A DNA stretch of 64,000 bases from Streptomyces filamentosus (GCF_014654895.1 NZ_BNBE01000001.1:1550001-1614000), one strand, 5' to 3'; numbered from the stretch's first letter, positions 7,788 through 19,233 are shown. Program-made: numbers and translations. Notes: generated by a model not told the origin, from the sequence alone.

Positions 7788-9044
7788 ATGCGGGGCACGG
7801 ACCCGGCCGGAGGCACGAGGACCACCCGGACCCCTTCGGTCCCGGCCGCGACCGTCCGGGCGGTGAACCGGCTCGCCGTCCGGTGGGCCGCCGCGCTCCC
7901 CCCGGCTCCGGGAAACACCGTCTTCTCCGCCGCCGGCGTCTGGCCCCTCCTCGCCTTCCTGGCGGACGGGGCGACGGGGCGGGCCCGGGACGAACTCGCG
8001 GAGGCGCTGGGCGTGCGCGCCGACGAGGCGGCGGGGGCCGGGCGCGGGCTGCTCGCGGCGCTGCGGGCGATCCGGGGTTCAAAGGCCGCGCTCGGCGTGT
8101 GGACGCGGAGGGAGCTGGAGCTGCGGCCGGAGTGGCGGGCCGGGATCCCGGACGGCTCGCTCGGCCGGTTCGGGGCGGACCCGGAAGCGGACGCCCGTGG
8201 CTTCGACGCCTGGGCGGCCCGGCACACGAACGGCCTGATCGACGGGATGCCGGTGGAGGTCCTGCCCGACACCCTGCTCCTCCTCGCCGTGGCGCAGGGG
8301 CTGCGGACCCGGTGGATCCGGCCCTTCAGGGAGATGCCGCTCACGACCGGGGCGGGGCCCTGGGCGGGGCGGGAGCTCGCCGGGCTGTTCCGGCGGACCG
8401 CGCTGCTCGACCGGGTGGGGGTGGCGGAGACCGGTGCGGGACCGCTGACCGTGCTGAAGGTGCTCGGGGCGGACGGGGTGGACGTGCACCTGCTGGCGGG
8501 CGCGGAGGGCGCGGGGCGGAGCGCGGTGCTGGCGGCGGGCGTCGAGGTGCTCTCGGGTGCGCGGAGGGTCGTGCCGGGCGGGCTGCTGCCGCCGGGCGAG
8601 CCGGGGCCGGCCCTGCGGGTGGAGTCCGTACGGAGCACGGACCGCGAGCCGCAGCTGGACGTGGAGACGGTGGCGTTCGACGTGCGGGGCACGCACGGGC
8701 TGCTCGCGCTGCCCGGGGTGTTCGGGCTGTCCGCCGCGGCCGACCCCGCCGCCCGCCCCCTGGCGGGGATCGTCGGGGACGCCCCGCTGGCGGTGCAGGG
8801 CGCCCGGCACGAAGCGGTGGCCCGCTTCCACGCGCAGGGCTTCGAGGCGGCGTCCCTCACGATGCTCGCGGTGGGCGGCGGCCTGCCTCGCGAGCCCTAC
8901 CGGGTCCGCCGGGTGACCTTCGGGCCGGACCGGCCCTTCGGCTTCCTCGCCGTGCACCGCGCCTCGCGGCTGGTGCTGTCGGCGGGCTGGGTCGAGGAGC
9001 CGGAGGAGTGTGCCGGGCCGGGCGGGGACACGGGCCGGGAGTGA
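7788..9044 (+). CDS. serpin-family protein
   Basis: A 418-residue serpin fold. Family landmarks include PAATVRAVNRLAVRWAAALP, NTVFSAAGVWPLLAFLADGA (helix B and the conserved NxxxSP-like region) and the C-terminal FGPDRPFGFLAVHRASRLVL. There is no signal peptide, so it should be cytoplasmic unless exported another way. In inhibitory serpins the reactive-loop hinge has Gly followed by Thr/Ser and then Ala residues; here the hinge reads HAQGFEAASLTM, with Phe at the position usually Thr. This could weaken loop insertion, so it may be a non-inhibitory member. ATG 7788 has a GGGGG run 6 bases upstream; GTG 7773 is an alternative. It is convergent with a secreted subtilisin gene. Confidence 0.85.
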   Translation: MRGTDPAGGTRTTRTPSVPAATVRAVNRLAVRWAAALPPAPGNTVFSAAGVWPLLAFLADGATGRARDELAEALGVRADEAAGAGRGLLAALRAIRGSKAALGVWTRRELELRPEWRAGIPDGSLGRFGADPEADARGFDAWAARHTNGLIDGMPVEVLPDTLLLLAVAQGLRTRWIRPFREMPLTTGAGPWAGRELAGLFRRTALLDRVGVAETGAGPLTVLKVLGADGVDVHLLAGAEGAGRSAVLAAGVEVLSGARRVVPGGLLPPGEPGPALRVESVRSTDREPQLDVETVAFDVRGTHGLLALPGVFGLSAAADPAARPLAGIVGDAPLAVQGARHEAVARFHAQGFEAASLTMLAVGGGLPREPYRVRRVTFGPDRPFGFLAVHRASRLVLSAGWVEEPEECAGPGGDTGRE

Positions 9045-9053
9045 GACGGCGGA

Positions 9054-9081
9054 GGGGCGGCCACCGTGCGGCGGCCGCCCC
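9054..9081. terminator. hairpin between convergent serpin and subtilisin genes
   Basis: GGGGCGGCC (9054-9062) pairs with GGCCGCCCC (9073-9081), loop 10 bases, followed by CTTTC on the plus strand. It lies in the 54-bp gap between two convergent stops and can serve both. Confidence 0.7.
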
Positions 9082-9098
9082 CTTTCACCGGGCTCGGG

Positions 9099-10673
9099 TC
9101 AGAACTGGAGGGCCCAGGAGTCGATCTTGCCGGTGTCGGCGCTGGCGTTGTCGGTGACGCGGAGCTTCCAGGTGCCGTTGGCGGTCTCCGAGGAGGCGTT
9201 CACGGTGTAGGTGGTGTTGATGTTGTCGGCGCTGCCGCCGGTGCCGAACGCCTTCAGCGTGTACGCCGAGCCGTCGGGGGCGATCAGCTGGACCTGGAGG
9301 TCGCCGATGTAGGTGTGGACGATGTTCACCGGGACCTGGAGGGCGGCGGGGGCGCTGCCGGTGACGCCGCTGACGGTGACCGGGGACTCGACGGTCGCGT
9401 TGTCGGCGATGGCGAAGTCGGCGGTGTTCTCGAACTTCGGGCCGGTGGGCGGGGTGGTGGTGCCGCCGCCGACGAGGAGCAGCCTGTTCGGGGAGCCGGT
9501 GCCGGGGCTGGTGACGACGTTCGGCGTGGCGGCGGTGGTGAGGGCCGTGGAGACCTGGGCCGGGGTGGCGGTCGGGTTGCTCCCGAGCCAGACGGCGGCG
9601 GCGCCGGCCACGTGCGGGGTGGCCATGGAGGTGCCGGAGATGGTGTTGGTGGCGGTGTCGCTGCTGTTCCAGGACGAGGTGATGGAGGAGCCCGGGGCGA
9701 AGATGTCCAGGACGCTGCCGTAGTTGGAGAAGCTGGAGCGGGCGTCGGTGCTGGTCGTGGAGCCGACCGTGATCGCCTCGGTGACCCGCGCCGGGGAGTA
9801 GTTGGAGGCGTTGGAGCTGTCGTTGCCGGCCGCGACCGCGTAGGTGATGCCGGCCGCGATGGAGTTGCGGACGGCCTGGTCGAGGACGGTGTCGACGCCG
9901 CCGCCGAGGCTCATGTTGGCGACGGCCGGCTTGACGGCGTTCCGCGTCACCCAGTCGATGCCCGCCACGACCTGGTCGGTGGTGCCGGAGCCGCTGTTGT
10001 CGAGGACGCGGACGCCGACGATCTTCGCCTTCTTGGCGACGCCGTAGGAGGTGCCCGCGACCGTGCCGGCGACGTGGGTGCCGTGGCCGTGGCCGTCCTG
10101 GGCGGTGTTGTCGTTGTCGATGGCGTCGTAGCCGTTGGAGGCGCGGCCGCCGAAGTCGCTGTGGCTGATGCGGACGCCGGTGTCGATGATGTACGCGGTG
10201 ACGCCCTGGCCCGCGCCGTCCGGGTAGGTGTAGCTCTGGTTCAGCGGGAGGGCCTTCTGGTCGATCCGGTCGAGGCCCCAGGACGGCGGGGAGGGCTGGG
10301 TGCCGTCGATGGTGAAGACCCGGTTCTGGACCACGGACTTCACGGCGGGGTCGGCGGCGAGCTTCTTCGCCTGCGCCTCGGAGAGCTCGATCGCGTAGCC
10401 GTTGACCGCCGAGGTGTACGTGCGCTTGATCTTGGCGCCGAACCTGCCGGGGACGGCGCGGCCCTCGGCGGTCCCGGCCCGGGCGGAGTCGTCGAGGGTG
10501 ACGATGTAGCTGCCCGGGATGGTGCCTTCGGCCCCGGCGTTCTCGATGACGCCCTCCGGGGCGGCCGGTGCGGCGGCGGCGGGGAGGGCGGAGAGCGAGC
10601 CGAGGGCGAGCGCCGTGACGGCTATGGCCGCGGCGGCGGAGACGCGGCGGCGCGATGCGCGCATGGCAGACAT
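9099..10673 (-). CDS. secreted subtilisin-like protease (S8) with I9 propeptide and P domain
   Basis: A 524-residue exported serine protease. The signal peptide spans about residues 1-35. An inhibitor-I9 propeptide follows (SYIVTLDDSARAGTAEG to VKSVVQNRVFTID). The S8 catalytic triad is visible: Asp164 in AYIIDTGVRISHSDF, His197 in GHGTHVAGTVAG and Ser349 in SGTSMATPHVAGAAAVWLG. After a short linker, a P/Homo B domain of about 110 residues (ENTADFAIADNATVESPVTV to IDSWALQF) closes the protein. P domains stabilise the catalytic domain or bind partners. ATG 10673 is preceded by AGGAGG 9 bases away. It is related to, but shorter than, the second S8 protease at 16.8-19.2 kb. Confidence 0.95.
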   Translation of the reverse strand: MSAMRASRRRVSAAAAIAVTALALGSLSALPAAAAPAAPEGVIENAGAEGTIPGSYIVTLDDSARAGTAEGRAVPGRFGAKIKRTYTSAVNGYAIELSEAQAKKLAADPAVKSVVQNRVFTIDGTQPSPPSWGLDRIDQKALPLNQSYTYPDGAGQGVTAYIIDTGVRISHSDFGGRASNGYDAIDNDNTAQDGHGHGTHVAGTVAGTSYGVAKKAKIVGVRVLDNSGSGTTDQVVAGIDWVTRNAVKPAVANMSLGGGVDTVLDQAVRNSIAAGITYAVAAGNDSSNASNYSPARVTEAITVGSTTSTDARSSFSNYGSVLDIFAPGSSITSSWNSSDTATNTISGTSMATPHVAGAAAVWLGSNPTATPAQVSTALTTAATPNVVTSPGTGSPNRLLLVGGGTTTPPTGPKFENTADFAIADNATVESPVTVSGVTGSAPAALQVPVNIVHTYIGDLQVQLIAPDGSAYTLKAFGTGGSADNINTTYTVNASSETANGTWKLRVTDNASADTGKIDSWALQF

Positions 10674-11022
10674 GTGAGGTGTCCTCCTGGTGGGGGTGCT
10701 CCCGTGGGGCGGAGCCCGAATGACCTTCACTCACGACAGGTACATGACAAGAGCACGTGCGGTCCGACGCGGAACCCCTCGGCTCCCGCCCGCCCTGCCG
10801 TCGACCGAAAGATTGGCCGATCCATAGGAATCCCACAAGAGGACCTGCACACCAGGCAGTTGCCCGGAGGAGGAGCCGTACGGCCGCCGGGACCGCGCCC
10901 GCGGCTCCCCCGCGCCGCCCCCACCTGCGGCGGCCCGTCCGGGACGGCGGCCCGGGACCCCCGCCCCGACCCCTTTACGCCGGCTTTGAATTCACATGGG
11001 CTTCACATGACCTCACGGTGAA
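10674..11022. other. non-coding stretch upstream of the first subtilisin gene
   Basis: No convincing coding frame on either strand. The proximal part must hold the promoter of the minus-strand subtilisin gene; I see the AGGAGG ribosome-binding site but no clear -35/-10 pair. The far end contains TTCACATG repeated twice (10991-11010). No SARP-like 11-bp repeats were found here, unlike three other promoters of the region. Confidence 0.5.
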
Positions 11023-11057
11023 CGGGCCCGTCCCCGATCCCCCGGGAGACGGGCCCG
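11023..11057 (-). terminator. hairpin downstream of the DUF4232 lipoprotein gene
   Basis: CGGGCCCGTC (11023-11032) pairs with GACGGGCCCG (11048-11057), 10-bp stem, 15-base loop. It lies 45 bases beyond the stop of the minus-strand gene. Confidence 0.7.
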
Positions 11058-11101
11058 CTCTTCACGCCGTGCCGCACGTTGCCGCCCCACACGGCTCCGG
11101 A

Positions 11102-11896
11102 TCAGAACTCGTCGGCGCCGTTGCGGAGTTCGGGGGTCCAGTAGCCGGTCTTCGCGACCGTCTCGTCGACGGCGATGCCGCCGGCCGGGGCGGTGACCAC
11201 GACGCTGCCCTCGGCCGGGCCGTCGGCGGCGAAGAGGTTCACGTTGAACTCCTTCACGACCTTGTTGTCCTCGTGGACGCCGCCGTTGGAGATCCGCACG
11301 TTGGCGTACGCGGGCGCGCCCGGCTCCAGGACCACGGGGGCGGCCGGCTTGCTCGCGGCGACCGGCGGGATGTCCTTGGCCGTCTGGATCTCGCCGAAGG
11401 CGATCAGCGGGTGGCCGAGGAGGCGGCAGGCGCTGCCGGAGGTGTTGGTGGCGGTCAGGACGATGTGCTCGGTGGGCACCTCGTCGGCCTTCGCCGCGGT
11501 GATCTTCACGTCGCCGTAGGCGCAGACGGGGGCCTTCGAGTCGCCGGAGCCGGCACCGGCCTTGGAGCCGGAACCGGAGCCCGAGCTCGCGTCCGCGCCG
11601 GAGCCCGAACCCGAGCCGGAGCCCTGCGCGGCGGCCTGGTCGGCGGCCGGCGTCGCGTCCGAGCCGCCGGTGCCGCCGCCCGTGCCGCTGCCCGTGGCGC
11701 CGCCCGCCGTGGCGGCGTCGCCCGCGGCCGGGGTGGTGTCCGTGTTCTGCGGGGCGGCGGCCTGCTGCGGGGCCTTCGCGCTGCCGGCGTCCTTCGCCCC
11801 GGTGTCGTCGCCCCCGCAGGCCGTCAGGCCCAGGGAGGCCGCGGCGACGGCGGCGACGAGGAGGGCGGTCCTGGTGGTGCGGTGTGACGTACGCAT
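11102..11896 (-). CDS. DUF4232-domain lipoprotein
   Basis: A 264-residue exported lipoprotein. The lipobox LGLTAC places the modified Cys near residue 27. A long linker of Gly/Ser/Ala/Asp follows (GSGSGSGADASSGSGSGSKA type). The C-terminal half is a DUF4232 domain: CAYGDVKITAAK at its start, HIVLTATNTSGSACRLLGHP in the middle and a closing YWTPELRNGADEF. The domain is a beta sandwich common in Streptomyces surface proteins, of unknown function. ATG 11896 (MRTSHRTTRT) was chosen because it gives a proper signal peptide and has GGGGG upstream. It is the last gene of the minus-strand pair with the large SARP, separated by 87 bp. Confidence 0.88.
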   Translation of the reverse strand: MRTSHRTTRTALLVAAVAAASLGLTACGGDDTGAKDAGSAKAPQQAAAPQNTDTTPAAGDAATAGGATGSGTGGGTGGSDATPAADQAAAQGSGSGSGSGADASSGSGSGSKAGAGSGDSKAPVCAYGDVKITAAKADEVPTEHIVLTATNTSGSACRLLGHPLIAFGEIQTAKDIPPVAASKPAAPVVLEPGAPAYANVRISNGGVHEDNKVVKEFNVNLFAADGPAEGSVVVTAPAGGIAVDETVAKTGYWTPELRNGADEF

Positions 11897-11983
11897 GTCG
11901 GTGTTTCCCCCGTGAAGCGTGAAGCGGTCGGTTGTTGCCGACTTCAGACTCCGCTCCGGCACTGCCGTCCCGCTTGCGTATCG

Positions 11984-14647
11984 CTAACGCCCCGCCGCGA
12001 GCCGCGCGAGGCGCTCCGTGGCCCGCGCCGTACCCTCCGTGAAACCGGCCGCCTCGGAGTCGGCGGCGGCCCGTTCGAGCTGGTGGGCGGCCTCTTCGAG
12101 GCGGCCGATGCCGGCCAGCGCCTCGCCCCGCACGATCCGCAGCTGGGCCTGGACGACGACGGCGTCGGGGGCGACGAGTTCCCCGGCGCGAAGGACGTGC
12201 GCCAGGGCCTCCTCGTACTCCCCCGCGCCCAGGCAGTGCGCGGCCAGGTGCTGGAGGGCCAGCACCTGCGTGGACGGGTGCCCGACGCGGTCGGCGAGCG
12301 TGACGGCCTCCTCCATCAGCGCGCGGGCCCGGACGCACTCGCCGGTGGCGTCGAGGACGGCCGCGTGGTTGACGACGGCGATGGCCTCGCTGATCGGATC
12401 GCCGGCCCGGGCGGCGAGGCCCGGCGCCCGCTCCAGGTGGACCAGCGCCTCCTCGTGCCGCCCCTCCTGGTGCAGGATCCAGCCGAGCAGCGCCCGCGTG
12501 CGGGACTCCGCGTCGGGGTCGCCGACCGCCTCGGCGGCGGCGAGCCCGGCCTCCAGGAGCGGCGTCCAGCCGTCCTGGAGCCGCATGAGCATCAGCGGCC
12601 AGGCGACGAGGGCGAGCCGCCAGGCCCGGTCGGGCAGCCCGAGGGCGGTGGCCGCCGCGACGGCCCCCTCCAGGGCGGGGCGCTCGGCCACGTACCAGTC
12701 GAGCGCGGCCGTACGGCTCTCGAACTCGGGGACCGCGGCGGGCCGGCGCACGTCGGCGGGGAGCGCGTAGCAGGGCTGCGAGCCGGGTTCGGCGGCGGCG
12801 TCGGCGGCGAGGCCCGTGTACAGGTAGTGGTCGAGGAGCCTGCGCAGCCCCTCGGGGTCGGCCTGCCGGGCGAGGCCGCGGGCGTAGAGGCGTACGAGGT
12901 CGTGCGGGGTCCAGCGGCCGGGCACGGCCTCGGTGAGGAGGTGGGCGGCGGCGAGCCGTTCCAGGTCGGCGGCGGCCCGCCCGGGAGTGGTGCCGGTGAG
13001 CGCGGCGGCGGCGAAGTGGTCGAGGTCGGAGCCGGTGTGCAGGCCGAGCGCGCGGAAGGCGCGGGCGGCGGAGTCGGGCAGCTGCTGCACGGTGAGGCGC
13101 AGGGCGGCGGAGACGCCGACGTCCTCCACGTCGAGGAGGGCCAGCCTGCCCTGTTCGTCGGCGAGTTCGCCGACCATCGAGTCCAGGGAGCGGGCGGGCC
13201 GTTCGGCGAGCCGGGCGGCCGTCACCCGCAGCGCGAGCGGCAGTCCGTCGCAGAGTCCGGCGAGCCGGGCCGCGGCGTCCGGTTCGGCGGCGATCCGGTC
13301 CCCGCCGAGCACGCTGGCGAGGAGTTCCGTCGCGGCGGCCCTCGGGAGCTGGGCGAGCGGCACCGGCCGGGCCGCGTCGGAGGCGATCAGGCCGCCGAGC
13401 CGGTCCCGGCTGGTCACCACGGTCACGCAGTGGTCGCCGCCGGGCAGCAGCGGCCTGACCTGCTCCGAGGAGCGGGCGTTGTCGAGGACGACGAGGATCC
13501 GGCGACCCGCGGTGAGGCTGCGGAAGAGCGCCCCGCGGCCCACGGCCGTCTCCGGCACCCGCTGCTGCGGCACGCCGAGCGCGAGCAGGAACTCGCGCAG
13601 GACGACCCCGGCCTCGGGCGGCGGGGTGTCGCTGAAGCCGCGCAGGTCGGCGAAGAGCCGCCCGTCGGGGAAGTCGTCCGCGCGCCGGTGCGCCCAGTGC
13701 ACGGCGAACGCCGTCTTGCCGACCCCGGCGGGGCCGGTGACCAGGCAGACGGGTCCCTCGCCGCCGGCCGCCCGGTCCAGCAGCTCCGCCTCGGCGGCCC
13801 GGCCGGTGAAGCCGCGCGGCGCCCTGGGCAGCAGTTCGGGGACGGCGAGGACCTCGGGCGCCGCGGCCGGCGCCGCCGGCTCGGGCACCGGCGCGGGCCC
13901 GGCGGTGCCCTGGTCGCGCAGCAGCGCGGCGTACGTCTCGCTCAGCGCCCCGCCCGGGTCCACGCCCAGCTCCTCGGCGAGCAGCCGGCGGGTGCGGTGG
14001 TACCAGTCGAGGGCGTCCGACCGGCGGCCGGCCCGGGCCAGGGCCGTCATCAGCGCGGCGGCCAGGGACTCGCGCAGCGGGTGCGCGACGGCCTCGGTCC
14101 GCAGGACGGCCGCGGCCCGGCCGTGCTCGCCCAGCTTCCCGTACGCCTCCGCCAGCGCCTCCACCGAGGAGAGCCGCAGCTCCTCCAGGGCGGTGGCGGC
14201 GGCCTCCAGCGGGCCGCTGGGCACGGTGCCGGTGAGCGCGGGCCCCTGCCAGTACGACAGCGCCTCGCGCAGCATCCGTACGCTGTCGGCGGCGTGCCGC
14301 TGGGTGGCGGCGAGGCCCACCAGCTCCTCGAAGCGGTGCGCGTCGACCAGCGATTCGGGCATCCGCAGCAGGTACGCCGACCCCTGGGTGGTCAGCTCGA
14401 CGCCGTACGCCTCGGCGCCGTGCTCGGCGAGCAGCGCCCGCAGCCGCGAGACGTGCCCCTGGAGCACGGTCTTGGCGTGCGTCGGCGGCTCGTCCTCCCA
14501 CAGCGCGTCCATCAGCCCGGTCACGTTGACCGCCGTGTTGGGACGCAGCAGCAGCGCGGCCAGCAGGCTGGTCCGCTTGGCGGGCCCGAGGGCCACGTCG
14601 CCCGTCTCCGTCACGACGGCGACGGATCCGAGCAGCCGGAACTCCAC
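11984..14647 (-). CDS. AfsR-type SARP regulator (DNA-binding, BTAD, NB-ARC, TPR)
   Basis: An 887-residue transcriptional activator. Residues 1-95 form the OmpR-like winged helix (VEFRLLGSVAVVTETGDVAL), about 100-245 the bacterial transcriptional activation domain, and about 290-560 an NB-ARC ATPase with P-loop VTGPAGVGKTAFAVHWAHRR and Walker B ILVVLDNARSSEQV. The C-terminal 300 residues are TPR-like helical repeats. The GTG start at 14647 has GGAGG 5 bases upstream; a TATTCT -10-like box lies at 14698-14693. SARPs recruit RNA polymerase to direct-repeat operators; the NB-ARC and TPR parts gate activity through nucleotide and protein or peptide contact. It is divergent from the YD-repeat/phospholipase gene, whose promoter has a SARP-like box. 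Confidence 0.93.
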   Translation of the reverse strand: MEFRLLGSVAVVTETGDVALGPAKRTSLLAALLLRPNTAVNVTGLMDALWEDEPPTHAKTVLQGHVSRLRALLAEHGAEAYGVELTTQGSAYLLRMPESLVDAHRFEELVGLAATQRHAADSVRMLREALSYWQGPALTGTVPSGPLEAAATALEELRLSSVEALAEAYGKLGEHGRAAAVLRTEAVAHPLRESLAAALMTALARAGRRSDALDWYHRTRRLLAEELGVDPGGALSETYAALLRDQGTAGPAPVPEPAAPAAAPEVLAVPELLPRAPRGFTGRAAEAELLDRAAGGEGPVCLVTGPAGVGKTAFAVHWAHRRADDFPDGRLFADLRGFSDTPPPEAGVVLREFLLALGVPQQRVPETAVGRGALFRSLTAGRRILVVLDNARSSEQVRPLLPGGDHCVTVVTSRDRLGGLIASDAARPVPLAQLPRAAATELLASVLGGDRIAAEPDAAARLAGLCDGLPLALRVTAARLAERPARSLDSMVGELADEQGRLALLDVEDVGVSAALRLTVQQLPDSAARAFRALGLHTGSDLDHFAAAALTGTTPGRAAADLERLAAAHLLTEAVPGRWTPHDLVRLYARGLARQADPEGLRRLLDHYLYTGLAADAAAEPGSQPCYALPADVRRPAAVPEFESRTAALDWYVAERPALEGAVAAATALGLPDRAWRLALVAWPLMLMRLQDGWTPLLEAGLAAAEAVGDPDAESRTRALLGWILHQEGRHEEALVHLERAPGLAARAGDPISEAIAVVNHAAVLDATGECVRARALMEEAVTLADRVGHPSTQVLALQHLAAHCLGAGEYEEALAHVLRAGELVAPDAVVVQAQLRIVRGEALAGIGRLEEAAHQLERAAADSEAAGFTEGTARATERLARLAAGR

Positions 14648-14851
14648 CCGTACCTCCGCGTTCCTGTGTCCCCCAGCTGGCCCCGGCAGCAGAGAATACG
14701 CGGCTCCCGGCGCCTCACCTGCATCGTTCCGGCTCCTCGGCGCGGATGCGGCGCGTATCACGTGCGCACGGGGCCGAAACCGCCGCTCCCGCGACCGCCG
14801 GGGCGTCACCGCGCGGGCAACCGGCCGCCATCGAAGGGGCATCGGCGCGGG

Positions 14852-14895
14852 CGATGGCGGAGTCATAACGGTTCGAAGGGGCCGCTCCCTAATTT
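14852..14895 (+). promoter_or_regulatory. SARP-type promoter of the phospholipase gene
   Basis: Three heptamers at exact 11-bp period, CGATGGC (14852), TCATAAC (14863) and CGAAGGG (14874), are followed by 9 bases and a TAATTT -10 hexamer (14890-14895). Further in-phase ATCG-rich heptamers lie upstream (14841, 14830). SARP operators are direct heptamers with 4-bp spacers about 8 bp upstream of -10, so the layout fits. The rest of the 344-bp gap 14648-14991 has no coding frame; it holds this promoter, a 5' leader of about 90 bases and the promoter of the divergent SARP gene. Confidence 0.75.
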
Positions 14896-14991
14896 TCTCG
14901 TCACCGGCCGAGAACGACCGGATCGAACAGGCGGGACAGGGCGGGCCACCAGGCCGGCCCCGGGGCCGCCGGTGACCCGAAGGAACCGAAC

Positions 14992-16611
14992 GTGCGCAGA
15001 ATCGCGCTTCCCGCAGTGGCGGCACTGTCGCTGGCCCTGCTGCTCCCGCAGTCGGCCGTCGCGGAGGACGTGCCGCTCCCGGCCCCCGCGCTGGAGACCG
15101 GCGAGACCCAGCTGATCGGCCCCGGCATGTACCAGTCGGCCGACGACACCTTCCAGATCTCCGAGAACGACGTGGTGTACGGCCTGATGAGCCGCACCCA
15201 CACGGTGGACGGCAGCGGGGCGGGCGTCGCCCAGGCCCAGGACGCCCCGAACACCCGCGCCGACCTCGGCGTCTTCGGCCCGAGCTGGGAGGCCGAGTTC
15301 GTCGGCGGCCAGCTGAACCGCAAGCTGGTCACCGGCTCCGGCGCGATCACCACCACCGACCTCGACACCGCCGAGTCGGTCCGCTACGCCTTCACCGAGT
15401 CGGTGGCCGGCGCCAACGGCGGCAGCATCAACACCTACAAGGCGGCCGACGGCTCCACGCTGGTGGAGAACGTGCAGTGGGACGACCTCGCCGGCGTCAT
15501 GAAGACGACGATCACCGAGACGCTCAACGTCGACCTCACCCAGGCCGCCGCCGCCGACGACGACGTGCCGGTGGACGCCACCGGCAACCCGATCCCGGCC
15601 GCCTCCCTCAAGCCGTCCTACACCTGGAAGCAGGTCGGCGGCAGCGGCGACACCTGGCGGGTCACCGGCGTCGGCAACAGCGCCTACAAGCAGACGACGG
15701 TCGCCTACGACAGCGTCGGCCGCGTCTCCACCGTCAAGGATCCGGCCCGCGCCGACGTCCCCGCCCAGACGGTCAAGGTCAACTACGCGACCGCCACCAC
15801 CGCCTCCGGCCAGACCCTCGGCGACGTCGCCGGCCAGGTCAAGGACATCACCGTCACCGTCGGCCAGACCGTGTCGACCCTGGCCCGCTACTCGTACGAC
15901 GGCTCCGGCCTGCTCCGCAAGGTCGTCGACCCGGCGTCCGGCGGCCAGCTCAACACCTACAGCTACGACGCCACGGACCGCGTCGTCGCCGCCACCGCCG
16001 AGGACGGCGCGGCCTGGCAGCTCACCTACTCCGGTGACGCGGCCGCCCCGCAGTCGGTGGAGACCACCGGCATCCGCCCGGACGCCGGCAGCGCCGTCCA
16101 GGGCGCCCCCAGCCTGGCGCAGGGCGAGGGCGTCGCCCCGCCGGCCGAGGACTTCGCCGGCGGCGAGATCACCTCCGCGCAGGCGTACCCGAGCTACTGC
16201 TCCCGTCCCGAGACGTGGATGTGGTACCAGTACAGCGGCTGCGCGACCAAGGTCGCCCACTACGGCTGGCGCAACCCGAGCTGGAAGAAGACCCCGACCG
16301 GCGCCTGGGTGATGGGCGTCTACAAGGACCACTGCACCAGCTCCGCCGACAAGCCCGGCGGCTGGGACTTCCGCACCGCCTGTGACTCGCACGACTACGG
16401 CTACGGCACCATCGGCAACAGCTACAAGGGCTACCGCTACTACCTGGACCGCAACAAGGGCATCGCCACCGACGTCGCGTTCTACAACATGCTGTACTAC
16501 AACACCTGCCCCGCGTACTTCTGGAAGAGCGCCTGCCGCTCCACCGCGTACTCGTACTACCTCGGGGTCTTCTACGGCGGCCGTCCGAAGAACGGCGCCG
16601 ACGCCACCTGA
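14992..16611 (+). CDS. secreted YD-repeat protein with C-terminal prokaryotic phospholipase A2 domain
   Basis: A 539-residue exported protein. The signal peptide is residues 1-24 (ending PQSAVA). The middle (about 235-345) contains RHS/YD-like repeats such as AYDSVGRVSTVKDPARADVP, RYSYDGSGLLRKVVDPASGG and NTYSYDATDRVVAATAEDGA. The C-terminal 130 residues form a prokaryotic phospholipase A2 domain with the catalytic pair His467-Asp468 in CDSHDYGYGTIGN and several Cys for disulfides (YCSRPE, DHCTSS, FRTACDSHD, YNTCPAYF, KSACRS). It should hydrolyse the sn-2 acyl bond of phospholipids outside the cell. GTG 14992 has AAGGA 8-9 bases upstream. The repeat-plus-effector plan resembles polymorphic toxins, though no immunity gene is evident. 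Confidence 0.88.
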   Translation: MRRIALPAVAALSLALLLPQSAVAEDVPLPAPALETGETQLIGPGMYQSADDTFQISENDVVYGLMSRTHTVDGSGAGVAQAQDAPNTRADLGVFGPSWEAEFVGGQLNRKLVTGSGAITTTDLDTAESVRYAFTESVAGANGGSINTYKAADGSTLVENVQWDDLAGVMKTTITETLNVDLTQAAAADDDVPVDATGNPIPAASLKPSYTWKQVGGSGDTWRVTGVGNSAYKQTTVAYDSVGRVSTVKDPARADVPAQTVKVNYATATTASGQTLGDVAGQVKDITVTVGQTVSTLARYSYDGSGLLRKVVDPASGGQLNTYSYDATDRVVAATAEDGAAWQLTYSGDAAAPQSVETTGIRPDAGSAVQGAPSLAQGEGVAPPAEDFAGGEITSAQAYPSYCSRPETWMWYQYSGCATKVAHYGWRNPSWKKTPTGAWVMGVYKDHCTSSADKPGGWDFRTACDSHDYGYGTIGNSYKGYRYYLDRNKGIATDVAFYNMLYYNTCPAYFWKSACRSTAYSYYLGVFYGGRPKNGADAT

Positions 16612-16634
16612 CGGGCGGCACCATCGCCGGGGAA

Positions 16635-16667
16635 CCGGGCAGTCGGACGACCGAAGCCACTGCCCGG
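16635..16667 (+). terminator. hairpin after the phospholipase gene
   Basis: CCGGGCAGT (16635-16643) pairs with ACTGCCCGG (16659-16667), 9-bp stem, loop 15 bases, starting 24 bases after the stop. Confidence 0.7.
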
Positions 16668-16725
16668 CCCCCCGCCGGGAGCCTGAACACACGGCTCCCC
16701 GGCCCCCCTTGAACTTGACGCCCTG

Positions 16726-16750
16726 AACTCGCGGGCTTCGTCAGCGAGTT
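16726..16750. repeat. 7-bp inverted repeat upstream of the second subtilisin gene
   Basis: AACTCGC (16726-16732) is repeated inverted as GCGAGTT (16744-16750). It lies about 90 bp before the protease start codon, followed by a C/T-rich tract, and could be an operator. No -35/-10 pair is obvious and no SARP-like box is present. Confidence 0.4.
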
Positions 16751-16835
16751 GCCCCCTCCCCCCTGCCTCTCCCTCCCCCCCTCTTTTTGCCGCCGCGGCA
16801 CCGCCCGCCCGGTGCCTACCCCCCTGGAGCATGTC

Positions 16836-19223
<2,388 letters not shown>

Positions 19224-19233
19224 CCGCTCCCCC

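Noticed and set aside
14647..15025. N-terminal extension of the first large SARP upstream of GTG 14647
   Set aside because: The extra frame is Arg/Pro-rich, crosses the divergent promoter region and precedes the exact start of the winged-helix fold; GTG 14647 has GGAGG in the right place.
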